Shown piece by piece: positions 36,301 to 48,900 of a stretch of 64,000 nt of DNA. The notes beneath the pieces were generated by a model. The model ran no database searches, was not told where the DNA came from, and saw nothing but the letters and a program-made list of their open reading frames with translations. The stretch covers positions 84,431,599-84,495,598 of the forward strand of contig NC_073306.1 in the NCBI RefSeq assembly GCF_027595985.1, written 5' to 3'. This stretch comes from Sorex araneus. Its lineage: Eukaryota; Chordata; Mammalia; Eulipotyphla; Soricidae. A program made the position numbers and the translations under genes. Every line of letters starts with the position of its first letter. Position 1 is the stretch's first letter.

Positions 36301-39300
36301 CTGCACTCAGGAATCACTCTTGACAGTGCTCAGGAGTTCCATCAGGGGAATCAAACCCAGGTCACCGGTATGCAAAGCAAACGTCCGCCCCGCTGTACTG
36401 TTGCTTGGTCCTCCCTTGGGGTTTCTTTTTTTTTTTTTTTTTGCCTTTTGGGTCACATCCAGTGATGCCAGGCGTCACTCCTGGCTCTGCACTCAGGAAT
36501 TACCCCTGGTGGTGCTCAGGGAACCATATGGGATGCTGGGATTTGAACCCGGGTCGGCCACGTGCAAGGCCCTACCCGCTGTGCTATCGCTCCAGCCCCT
36601 GTTGCTCTTGTTTTTGGGTATCACCAAGTTATAATCAGGACTTACTCCTCTCCTGGCTGTGCTCAGAAATCTCTCCCAGTGGGCTTGGGGGCTATATGAA
36701 ATGTCAGGAATGGAATCCGAGTCAGCAGCAGGCAAGGCAAGCATCCTACCCTCTGTCTCCACTGTCCTGTGGCTTTGGCCTGTAGCAAACCACTGTATTC
36801 CCAGGAGCAGCTGGTTAGATTGCTACATTGTTTGAAGCTCTGTCCAGAATTCATCTCCTTGCTTAATCCTAATCTGAAGCCGCTTGAGTATGTATTCATT
36901 TTTGAGCCATTCCTGGCAATGCTCAGGACTTATCCTGGCTCTGCACCAGGCAGGCATCAGTCCTGGTGGTGCTCAGGGGAATTATATGGGATGCTGGGGA
37001 TTGAACCCAGGTTGACTACGTGCAAGGCAAAAGCTCTACCCACTGCTCTGGCCCCTGAAGCTGTTTGAATTTTTAGCTCTGGTTCATTACATCCATCAGA
37101 GTTGCACAGAGATTAGTATTATCTAGAAGACGCAGCCTTGTTGTATACAATGAAATCTCCTCTTTCTCCAGGAAGTAATTACAAATGAACACGTGGTAGC
37201 AATGATGAAAGCAGCCATCAGCGAGACAGAGGATATGCCCATGTTTGTGAGTAGTTATTGTCATTTGTTTAATATTCTAGAATGCAGCTGTTTTGTCATC
37301 TGGCTAGCCGAGTGTTGGAGGTCAGTGGTGAATCTCTTAGTGGTTTGGCAGTGGCGACAGAGTTACTGGGTTCGAACCCAGGAAATACAGGCGGATTTTT
37401 ATTGACGGTTTCCTTTTGTTTTTCCCTGTTTAGGAGCCCAAGATGACCCGCTCTAAGCTGAAGGAAGTGGTAGAGAAAGGAGTGGTGAGTGACTGTATTT
37501 TTTTGTTTTGCTTGAAAGCAAGATCTGAGCCCAGGTCATTTTTAGGGGAAAAATTTACATTCTGGATCCTTAAAGAAATACTTGTAGAAGGCAAATCGAG
37601 GGCTAAAGAGAGAATACAGAAGGATGCCTAAATTACAGTTATCCTGCTCAGGTGTAATTTAACTAGTAGAGATTAAAATGAGATTTTTCTGGCTGCGGAC
37701 ATAGCTCAGTAGTGGAGCACTAGGTTCAATCCCCTTCGCTGCAAAAACAAACAACAGTGAGTTAAACATAAAGTTAGGGTTGGAGAGAGAGTACAGCATG
37801 GAAGGTGCTTACCATACACACAGCTGACTCAGGTTCAATCCCTGGCACATGGTTTTCCAGGCGAGGCTAGGCGTGATGCCTGTATAGTCAGGAGTCAGCC
37901 CTCGGCACATCCAGGTGTAACCCAACAACCAGAAGGATAAGTAAAGTTAGGATATCCCTTCAGTTATTAGGTAGTGTGTTTGTCTTTCTAAGATTTTGTT
38001 GGTTTTAGGACACGCCCTGAGTGCTCGGGCTATTCTCAGCCTGGTGTGCTTGGGGAACCATGTGGGACTGTTACCAGGACTTCCGCAAACAAAGCACATT
38101 TTTAACCCTTTGAACTATCTCTACATCACCCATATTTCTCTGAAGGGCTTCATAAGATTGCATTGACTTTCTTTTTTTTCTTTGCTTTTGTGGATACAAC
38201 CGGCAGTGCTCAGGGCTTACTCCTGACTTTGTGCTCAGGGATCACTCTTGGCTGGGCTCAGGGGGCCATATGGAATTCTAGGGGTTGAGCTCAGGGTGGC
38301 AGTGTGCAAGGCAAGTTCCTCTCCTGCTCTACTCTTTCCATCCTCTGGAAAGGCCCACTGGAGTTTGCTTATGAGAGGATTTTGATTAAGATATAATCAG
38401 ATAGTCAAGAAATTATATTTATAATCTGGTAGCATTTTGTCAGCTTTATCTAGAGCTTTATTTTTGGTTGGCAGTAGAAAGATTGGGGCCATGCCCTGTG
38501 ATGCTCAGGACTTACTCCTGACTTTGCTTACGGATCACTCCTAGTGGGGCTTGGGGAACCATGTGTAGTGCTGGGGATTGAACCTGGGTTGATTGGGTAC
38601 AAGGTAAGTGCCTTAACCTTTGCTCTAGCTCTCTGGCACCAAGAAGTTTTTATGGCTAGTTTTATGGAGGCATACTTGTGGCAGTATTACAATCAATTTA
38701 TAAAAATATTGTTTCAAAGGCTACTAGAATTTATGGTATCTTGGTTTATGTACTTTTGTAATCTACCGAGTTTTCGCTTTCATTATTCCATGTGAGCTCC
38801 AGCTATAATATAAACATGACACACTTTTGTCTGCATCTACTTTTCTCATTTCTACTCTGACACATGCTGAGAATATACATTCAGAGATCATATATACCCC
38901 TAGACCACTGCATCTGTGTGTTAAGTAGATGGTAAAGAAAGTGAAAATGAAATAGTCTATTTCAGTTAAAGGAACGCCATTATTTATATCTTTTGTTGGT
39001 AGGTAATTCCAACGTGGAATATTTCACCAATTAAGAAGGCCACTGAAATTAAGGTAAACTTGAAAGGGGTAATTCTTGTTTTTTTTTTAGAAATGCTATG
39101 AAACTCTAACCTCAAAAATAGTACTTTCTTTTTCATTTTTTTTTTTAACCTGTCTTTTTTCCTTTTTCTTTTAGTTTTTTTTTGGGTCATACTTAGTGAT
39201 GCTCAGGGGTTACTCTTGGCTACTTGGTTACTCTTGGAATTACTCCTGGTAGTGCTGGGGGAGGACTGGAGCCATAGCACAGAGGGTAGGGCATTTGCCT

Positions 39301-39960
39301 TGCATGCGCTGCCGACCGGGTTCGATTCCTCCGTCTCTCTCGGAGAACACTGAGAACAAGCTACTGAGAATGTCCTGCCCGCACGGCAGAGCCTGTCAAG
39401 CTCCCCGTGGCGTATTTGATATGCCAAAACCAGTAACAAGTCTCACAATGGAGACGTTACTGGTGCCCGCTCAAGCAAATCGATGAATGGGACGACAGTG
39501 CTACAGTGCTAAAGACCATATGGGATGCCGGGATTGAACCCTGGTCGGGCACATACACGTAAGGCAAGTGCCCTACGTGTACTAGAGCTGTGCTAGATCT
39601 CCAGCCTGTCTTGTTTTTATCCTGAATTGTTGTGTTGCTTTTTCACAGTCCAAGTTTGTTAGGTCTGTGTTTTTTTTTTTTTTTGCTTTTTGGTTCACAC
39701 CCGGCGATGCTCAGGGGTTACTCCTGGCCCAGCACTCAGGGATCACTCCTGGTAGTGCTCAGGGCACCATATGGCATGCCAGGGATTAAACTGGGTCAGC
39801 TGCATGCAAGGCAAACACCCTCCCTGCTGTGCTATCGCTCCAGCCCAAGGTCTGTGTTTTGTCTCATGATGGAAATCCCTTTGTAACTTGTTTTTCTTTT
39901 GCTCCTATGAATTTTTCTTCTGGATCTGCCTTTTCTTTCTCCTTTCTCTTTCTTTCTCTT

Positions 39961-39997
<37 letters not shown>

Positions 39998-42900
39998 TTC
40001 TCTTTCTCTTTCTCTTTCTCTTCCTCTTCCTCTTTCTCTTCCTCTTCCCCTTTCTCTTCCTCTTCCCTCCCTCCCTCCCTCCCTCCCTCCCTCCCTCCCT
40101 CCCTCCCTCCCTCCCTTCCTTCCTTCCTTTTTTTCTCTCTTTTTTTTTTTTTTTTTGCTTTTTGGGTCACACCTGGCGATGCACAAGGGTCACTCCTGGC
40201 TCTGCACTCAGGAATTACCCCTGGCGGTGGTCAGGGGACCATATGGGATGCTGGGAATCGAACCCGGGTCGGCCGCGTGCAAGGCAAACGCCCTACCCGC
40301 TGTGCTATCGCTCCAGCCCCTTCTCTCTCTTTTTTCTCTTTCTCTTTTTTTTTTTTTTCTCTTTTTTTTTCTTTTTTTGGGTCATACCCGGCGATGCACA
40401 GGGGTTACTCCTGGCTCTGCACTCAGGAATTACTCCTGGCGGTGCTCAGGGGATCATATGGGATGCTGGGAATCGAACCCGGGTCGGCCGTGTGCAAGGC
40501 AAACGCCCTACCCGCTGTGTTATCACTCCAGCCCCTCTCTTTCTCTCTTTCATTCTCTTTCTCTTTCTCTTCTCTTCTCTTTTCTTTTTCTCTTTGGGCC
40601 ACACCGGTGAAGCTCAGGGGTTACTCCTGTCTCTGCACTCAGGAATTAAGCCTGGTGGTGCTTGGAGGACCATATGGGATGCTGGGGATTGAACCAGGGT
40701 TGGGTATGTGCAAGGAAAATGCCCTACCCACTGTACCATTGCTCCTGCCCTTTGTTTTTGCTTTTAGTTTTTGGGCCACACCTGGTGATGCTCAGGGGTT
40801 ATTCCTGGCTGAGCACTCAGGGATCACTCCTGATGGTGCTCGGGGGACCACAGGATGCTGGGGATCAAATCCTGGTTGCCCATGTTTGAGGCAAGCGCCT
40901 TACCAGATGTACTAATGCTCTGAGCCCTCTTGTCTGCTTTCTAATCTTTATGTCCAAATGCCTATGATTTTTGTTTCCGACTATCTTTTTTTTTTTTTTT
41001 GGGTCATACCCAGCAATGCACAAGGGTCACTCCTGGCTCATGCACTCAGGAATCATCCCGGCGGTGCTCAGGGGAACATATGGGATGCTGGGATTTGAAC
41101 CTGGGTCGACCGCATGCAAGGCAAACGCCCTACCCACTGTGCTATCACTCCAGCCCCAGTTTCCTACTATCTTTTTATGATCATATTTTTATGATTGTTC
41201 TTACGTAGCCGCCTCAGTTTGTGGATATCCACCTGGAAGAAGATGATTCCTCTGATGAAGAGTATCAGCCGGACGATGAGGAAGAGGATGAGACTGCTGA
41301 GGAGGTAGGGGCTTGTCCTGGAGCGGCTCGTTAAGGCAGAGTATATTTTGCTTTCTTAGTAATGTCATTCTAGAGACTTGGGATTCTTTTTTCTACTCAT
41401 TTCTCTGCATACTAAGGCCGTATATTTTGCTCCTCATACTCTTACTTTTCATGTTTGTTATTGTGAAATAAAATACAATATATAGATTGCAGAGAATGAA
41501 AATAAAAATATACAACTTAAATAATCATTTGAAAAGTCCGGGGGCTGATGAGAAAATACATTGGGCAGGTCATTTGCCTTGCATGCAGCTGACCCAGATT
41601 TGATCCCTGGCATCCCATATGCTCCCCAAGCCCAACCCAGCGTGATCCCTGAACTCAGAGAGTGCTAGGAGTAAATCCTGAGCACCAAAACACCACCCCA
41701 CTTCCTGCCAGCTCCCCCACTCTTCCCCCCCCCAAAAGTCTTCTTCAAACCCTGAGTCACTGGTTCTGACAGCACTAGGGAGATACCCTGCCTGTCCTTC
41801 CCAGCCAGTATCATCTCCCCCCAACGATGACACTATCTTCACCCGCTGCCTTCACCTCAGGCAGTTTCTGGCTTTGTTTCATACGCATTAAACCTAAATA
41901 TGAACTATTGTAGATTTTTTCTGTTTTTTTCTGTTTTTTGGGCTGTGCCTGGCAGTGCTCAGGGCTCACTGGCTCTGCTTAGGGGTCATGCCTAGTGTGA
42001 CTCTGGGATCCCAGGGGCGTCTGGGATTGCACCTGGCTGGGCCACACGCAAGGCAAGCACCCTGCCCACTGCTATTGCTTCAGCCTCCCATACTTTAATT
42101 TTTTACTCTTTTTCAACCTTCTATAAATTAGAACATACAGCATACATGTACTTTTGTGCCTGGCATTGTTCCGACATGTATTATATATGCCTTTGAGATT
42201 TATCTGCAATCTTATGTGTAGCCATCGTTTATTTTTATTGCTATGTAATAATCCATTTATTTACTTTTTTTTCGGGGGGGGTCACACCTGGTGGTTCACA
42301 GGGCTTGTTCCTAATTCAGGGTGACTCATGGTGATGCTCAGAGGACCATATGAGGTGCCGCAGATCAAACCTGTTAGGCCACATATAAGACAGATGCCTT
42401 ACCTGCTGTACTGTTGCTGTGGTCCCAATAATCATTTGCTTTGTTTTTGTATTTGGACCACAGTCAGCAGTGTTCAGCATTTATTCCTGACTCTGTACTC
42501 AGGAATGGTGGGCTCAGGGGACCATATGGGATGCCTGGATCGAACCTGGGTTGGCTGTGTGCAAGGCAAATGCTCTACCCTTCTACTATCTTTCCAGCCC
42601 TGCAAAGGATTTTTATTTGTTGTTGCTGTTTTTCTTGTGTTTAAGTGCAGTGATTTGACCCTCACTCAGCCCTGATCAGGAATCACTCCTGGCATGTCCC
42701 AGGGTCCCAGGGGTCCACATATGGTGCTTGGCATCAAATACAGGTCAGCGCTTTAAAGATAAGCTCTCTACCTGTTGTACTGTCTGACTGGAACAATGAT
42801 TGATTTTTTTTTTTGGTTATTATTTAATTTTTGGCCACAACCCACAATGCTCAGGGGTTGCTTCTGGTTCTGCACTCAGGAATTACTCCTGGCGGTGCTT

Positions 42901-45900
42901 GGCGACCAGAGGGGATGGTGCCAGGGATTGAACCTGGGTTGGGCGTGTGCAAGGAAGGCGTACTATCTCTCCAGCCCAGTGATTGATGTTTTGTGATTCT
43001 TTTCTCTTGACATCCTTTAAGCTCAGAATGAGATAATAGCATAAATATCAGAATGATCTGGATTTGTTTGTAGAGTCTGTTGGAAAGTGATGTTGAAAGC
43101 TCTGCATCATTACCCCATGGAGCTAAGAAATCCAGATTGAGGCAGTCTTCCGAAATGACCGAAACAGATGAGGAGAGCAGCATGCTGTCGGAGGTAAATC
43201 CACATTCCCACATACTTGGTTAAAGACACTGTCAACAGTAGATCATTTATTTGTGGTTATTCTGGGTTGTCAGCTTTTGTCAAACATGGTTCAAGATAAT
43301 GAAGTCCTTTAATGACTTTTGATTTCAGAGTCCCTTAACTCAGTCAATGTTGAAGGGAAAACTGAATTTCAGTGATCAAGAAGGGGCTTTCATTAGTCTC
43401 AAACAGGACCGGAGAATGAGTGATTAAGAGCATTTTGTTTTTATCCTTCTTTTATCTCATACTGTGTTTTCTAAGACTGTTCCGAAGCTATTTTTATTAG
43501 ATTCTGTCTTGTTAGCTTGATTGGAAACAGTGAAACCCCCGAGTAGCTCCCTCTGGTCTGTATTCAGCAGTGAGGTTTTGTCTGTGGGCCTCTTACAACG
43601 GCTGGCATGGGGCCGTCACTCACACAGGGATGACCTTGTCTTTCTCTTTGGTGTTTTTTTTTTTCTTTCTTTTTTAACCTGGTTGCCCCTTTGAATCAGG
43701 CAGAGAAAGTCACCAGCGCGCCTGCCGTGAGGCACATCAGTGCTGAGGTGGTGCCCATGGGGCCCCCGCCCCCTCCCAAGCCCAGGCAGACCCGGGACAG
43801 CACTTTCATGGAGAAGCTGCACGCGGTGGACGAGGAGCTGGCTTCCGGTCCCGTCTGCATGGAGTCTTTCCAGGTGACCCTCACGACCTGAGTCCCAGAG
43901 CACGTTGGGTGGGCTGATGTGCTTGTGGCTCAGACTGGGAGGGGAACAGGAAGATTGTTGGATTCCAGTGTCAGAGTCAGAGCCCGGGAATTGGAAGTCT
44001 CTGATACTCAGTTCGTTTGTGCCATTTGGGAGGGGAGTATGGCCCTGCTAGCTCCTAAGGAAGGAGTAAAGTATGTGACGGTATTTTTAAGTGTAGAACA
44101 CAGGCACCCCAGACTTTACCCTGGTTCCCCAGATATTAAATGTTACCCCGCATTGCTCTGTCACTCTTTTTATTTTTCTGGGGCTTACACCCCTTGCAGT
44201 GCAGTGCTCTATGGCTGCTTTTGTTTGAGGGGGCCTTGCAGTGCCAGGGAGCAGACGTGGGCCACCTGCATGCGACACGTGTGCTCTGTCCTGTGACCTT
44301 GATCCCTGGGCCTGTTGAATCATTCCTTCTCCCCCTCTTCCTTTTTGTATTTTTTTCCTTGGGTCATTTTGAAGTACTTTGCAGTCATAATGCTTCTAAA
44401 TCTTTTTTGGACAGTGCTCAGGGCTTATTCCTGGCTCTGCACAGGGATCATTCCTGGTAGTTTCGTGGTGCCATATGGTGTGCTGGGGATCAAACCCAGA
44501 ATGGCCTCAAGCAACCTTACCCACTATACTACTGCTCCGTACCATGTTACCATTTTACATTCCTAAAAAAAAAATGGTTTAGTTTTCAGAATAAGGACCC
44601 AGAAATATCATTTAATACTCAGATTTATTCTTTTTTGTGGGGGACTACACCTTGCAGTGCTTAGGGCTTACTCCTGGCTCTGTGCTCAGGGATCATTCCT
44701 GGGGGTGCTCGGGGGACCATAGGGAATGCTGGAGATCAAACCTCGGTTGGCCGCAGGCAAATCAAATGCTCTTCCCACTTTACTATTGCTTTGGTTCCAA
44801 ATAAAAAGTTTTTACATGGCAAAAAAACTTTGGCTCTAATACAGAGATACCTATTAAATGCGAGAAGCTATTCTTATTCAACACTGCATGTCAGATAATA
44901 GATAATATCCAAGATATATAAAGCAGTCAAAGCCCCAGAACAAAAATACCAATGGCCCATCAAAAAAAGGGGAGAGGTGATGAACAGCTGTTTCCCAAGG
45001 GGTGGACATCTGCATAGCCATTAGCGGGTTCATCATCTATTATTAGGGAAATGCAAACCAAAGCAAAAATGATACGTCATCTCATGGTGATAAGGATGAC
45101 AGAGACCAGACAACTGCAAACACCAAGTGTTGATGTAGATGCATTGAGAAAGATCTTTTTACTCACTGTTGGTGGCAGTGCCATATGGTCATCCTCTCTG
45201 GAGAACAGAATGATACTCTTGAAATATGTAAGAATTGAGCTCTCCTATGATCCTCCTGCTACTCTGCATTCACCACCCATAACACAAAAATGCTAATTCA
45301 AAAAGACTTATGTGTCAGAATATGAAAACAACCCAAAAGTCCAACTGTGGATGAATGAACCAAGAAGTTGTGATACAAGTCACAATGGAGTACTGGGCAG
45401 CTGTCTAAAAGAACAAGTTACAGTTCACTGCAACTTGGTGGGCACAGAAGGGCATCAGGTTAAGCGGAGTAAATTAAGGGGAAGGACAAATACTGCGTGA
45501 TCTCACTCAGCTGTGGTGTCTAGAGAAAAAAGGGGACAGACAGTTTCAAGTGATGACAAGCCCTTGGCCTTGGATCATAGAGCTGAGATGAAAATAAAAA
45601 TTGTAACAGCTAGAGAGAGAGTACTGCGGGTAGGGCACTTGCCTTGCATATGGCTGACCCAGGTTTGATGCCCTGGAATGTCACAGGTCCCTGGATCTGC
45701 CAGGACTGATCTCTAAGCACAGGGTCATGAGCAAACCCTGAACACTGCTGGATATGGCCCAGAAAAACGAAGACAAATGCAAAACAAAAAATGATCTCTA
45801 GTGAGGGCTAGAAATGTGGCTCGGTGGGTGAGCGTGTGCTGTGCTTCCGTGAGGCCTTGGCTTTTTCAGGAAGGGCACTGCCAGGCGTGAAACCCGAGCA

Positions 45901-48900
45901 CAGCTCGGTGTGGCCCCAAGCCTGGTAGCAACAGCACTGCGATGCCATTTCATATCTGCTTTGTAAAAATGGACACTAAGAAGTGGAGGCACGCAGATAC
46001 ACGTCAGGTAAGAAAGCCAGGCATGAAGCCATGTGGAAGTGTCTGGGGGCTCTTTGAAGTGTTAGACCCAGGGACCGCGGACCGGAGCGAGAGTGCTGTG
46101 CTTTCTTGCACACTGCCAACAAGGGTTTGATCCCTAGCCCCAGTAATGGTTCCCAGAGCCCTGCCAGGAATGATCCGGAGTGCAGAGCCAGGAGTAAGCC
46201 CTGAGGACTGCGGAGTGTGGCCCAAGAGAAAACAAACAAAAAACACCCCCTAATAAAGAAGAAACAGGGCCAGGAATGTGACTGTGGTATGGATTTGCTA
46301 TGAGAGAGGGAGAGGGAGGAAGACAGAGACAGAGAGGGAAGGAGGGGAAGGGGAGGGAGAGAAAGGGGAAGGAGGGAGGGAAGGAGAGGGAGGGACACAG
46401 AGAGGATTAGTGAGAGAGAGAGAATCTGATGAAAGTGAGTCAGTCTTGAAGCATGGGTACGAGTGACATGCTCTGGTTTCCTGTTTGTCGGTTAGCCCAT
46501 GGATGACAGTCTCATTGCCTTCCGAACCCGCTCCAAGATGCCTCTGAAAGATGTGCCCCTGGGGCAGCTAGAGGCAGAGCTGCGGGCGCCAGACATCACC
46601 CCAGACATGTATGACCCCCATACAGCTGATGACGAGGACTGGAAGAATTGGCTAGGGGGCCTCATGAATGATGATGTAGGCAATGAGGGTAAGTGGCTTT
46701 GTTTGCAGGAATTATCTCCAGTAAAATTTTCAGTAGTTGGGCTAAAGAGATAGTACAGCTGGTAGGATGGTTGCCTTGCACACAACCAACAAGGGTTCAA
46801 TCCCCAGTACCACCCAGGGTCCCCTGAACACCACTAGGAATAATCCCTAAGCACAGAGCAGTCAGGAGTGAGCCCTGAGCACAGCTGGGGATGGTCACAA
46901 AGTAACAACAAAATTGCATTGGTTAATCAGTGTTTCTCAAAGTGGGTGATACTGGGTTCCCTTCACCCTGGAGATGCTGCTGCAATCCAGGGGTGCTAAT
47001 AGCCCCAGGTGAAGTTGGGGGAGAGGTGCACTTTCTGTTTGTTTTATTAGAGGTAGAATTTGGGGGGGGGACTCAGTTAAAAAAAAATTGGGGCCATACC
47101 TGTCAGTACTTGGGTTATTATTCCTGGCTCTGCACTCAGGTCTTACTCCTGGTGGCACGAGGGGGACCCACCATATGGGATGCTGGGGGTTGAACCTGGG
47201 TTGACCGCTGTGTGCTCAGGGATCGCACCTGGTGATGCTCGGGGGACCATATGGGGATCAAACCCATCTGTTGTGTGCAAGGCAAGCACCGTACTTGCCA
47301 AGGGTTGTTTTTCTAACATAATATGAAATCATACTACTTATTCAGGTTCTGTAATCCGATTTAGTATTGTCATTCATCTATGCCAATAAATATACATCAA
47401 CCATCAAAGCCTCAATCCTAACCTTGAGCTCCCTGAGCAGAGTTTGAGAGGCCCCTGTCACAGAAGGAAAGAAAAGGATAAAGGAATGTGCTTTGTTGTA
47501 ATAGATTCTTTTAACTGTCTCTTTTTTGTTTTTTTGTTTTTGCTTTTTGGGTCACACCCAGCAGTGCACTCAGGAATTATCCCTGGTAGTGTTCGGGGAC
47601 CATACGGGATGCTGGGAATCGAACCCGGGTTGGCCGAGTGCAGGGCAAACGCCCTACCCGCTGTGCTATTGCTCTGGCCCCGCTTTTAACTATCTTAAGA
47701 GTGTAACTAGAGAAATGAGCTCAGGGTTGAGATCAAGTGTCTGAAACGCTTTTTGTCTTAGATGAGGCGGATGATGATGATGATCCAGAGTATAACTTCC
47801 TGGAGGACCTTGATGAGCCGGACACAGAGGATTTCCGCACGGACCGGGCCGTGAGAATCACCAGTGAGTCTGCCTGCCGAGGCGTGGTGGCTGCCCCACA
47901 TCCACCCGCTGCTCTTTACAGATTACGAAGAGGAATTTAGTTTGTTTTTGGATCACACCCGGCATGCGCACGGGTCATCCTGGCTCTGCACTCAGGAATT
48001 ACTCCTGGTGGTACTAGGAGCATCAGCCATATGAGATGCTGGGGATCGAACCTGGGTTGACCACAGGCAAGGTAAAACGCCCTCCCCACCGTACTATCGC
48101 TCTGGCGCTGAGATGAATTTTGTAGCTTATTCAAGCTGATTCGTCCTCCTGCCCATTAGTTTTTATCTTTTGGGCTTTTTTCTTTCTTTTTTTTTTTTTA
48201 GTGGGGGTGGGGGTCAGGGCCACAGCTGGCCGTGCTCAGGGTCTTTTCCTGGCTTTTAACTCAGGAATATTCCCTGGTGGTGCTTGGGGACCAAAGTTCT
48301 GGGGGGTATGAATCGGGCTTAGCTGCCTGCAGCAAGCATCTTAGCCCCTCTACCATCTTATTGTCTCTCCGTCCCTGGTCCTTCAGATTCTTTAAATCTA
48401 CTCTGTATGTAGCTGCAGCAGCCACGACCCTGGTTTGAATCCGCAGCATCACACATGGTCTCCCAAGTACTGCAGGAACATTCCCTGAGCACTGTGCCCA
48501 GAGTGGACCCTAAGCAGCCGGGTGTGGTCCTGAAACTCATGTCTCTCATCATTGCTTCTCCCCCACTGACCATGCAACTGAGCTTGTCAGAGCCTTTCCA
48601 TGGCTTATTGCCATAGAGCCAGGGCTTAGTATGTTGCCGGTAATATTAGCCAATAAAAGAACAAACTTTTCTGAGGTTTCTGGATGAAGAGTCAACTTCT
48701 CTGGTTATGGGGTTCCGTGATCATAAAGACTGTGATAAGAGCTAGAAGGATAGTCCAGTAGGTAGGGTGCTTGCTGACCTGGGTCCAATTCCCGGCATCC
48801 CATATGGTCTCCTGAGAACTGCCAGGAGTGATTACTGAGCACAGAGCAAGAAGTAAGCCCTGAACACCACTGGGTTTAGCTCAAAAAAGTCCTATGGGGA

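Noticed and set aside
37688-37750. Possible tRNA gene (A and B boxes present)
   Set aside because: The anticodon arm is missing or collapsed, and an A-rich tail follows. It is a SINE-type fragment.
39829-40692. Open frames of 240-287 residues rich in Leu/Phe/Ser
   Set aside because: Translation of the pyrimidine tract and neighbouring SOR copies; low complexity throughout.
44870-45600. Possible functional LINE-1
   Set aside because: Only the 3' end is present, with many stops; no ORF1 or intact ORF2.
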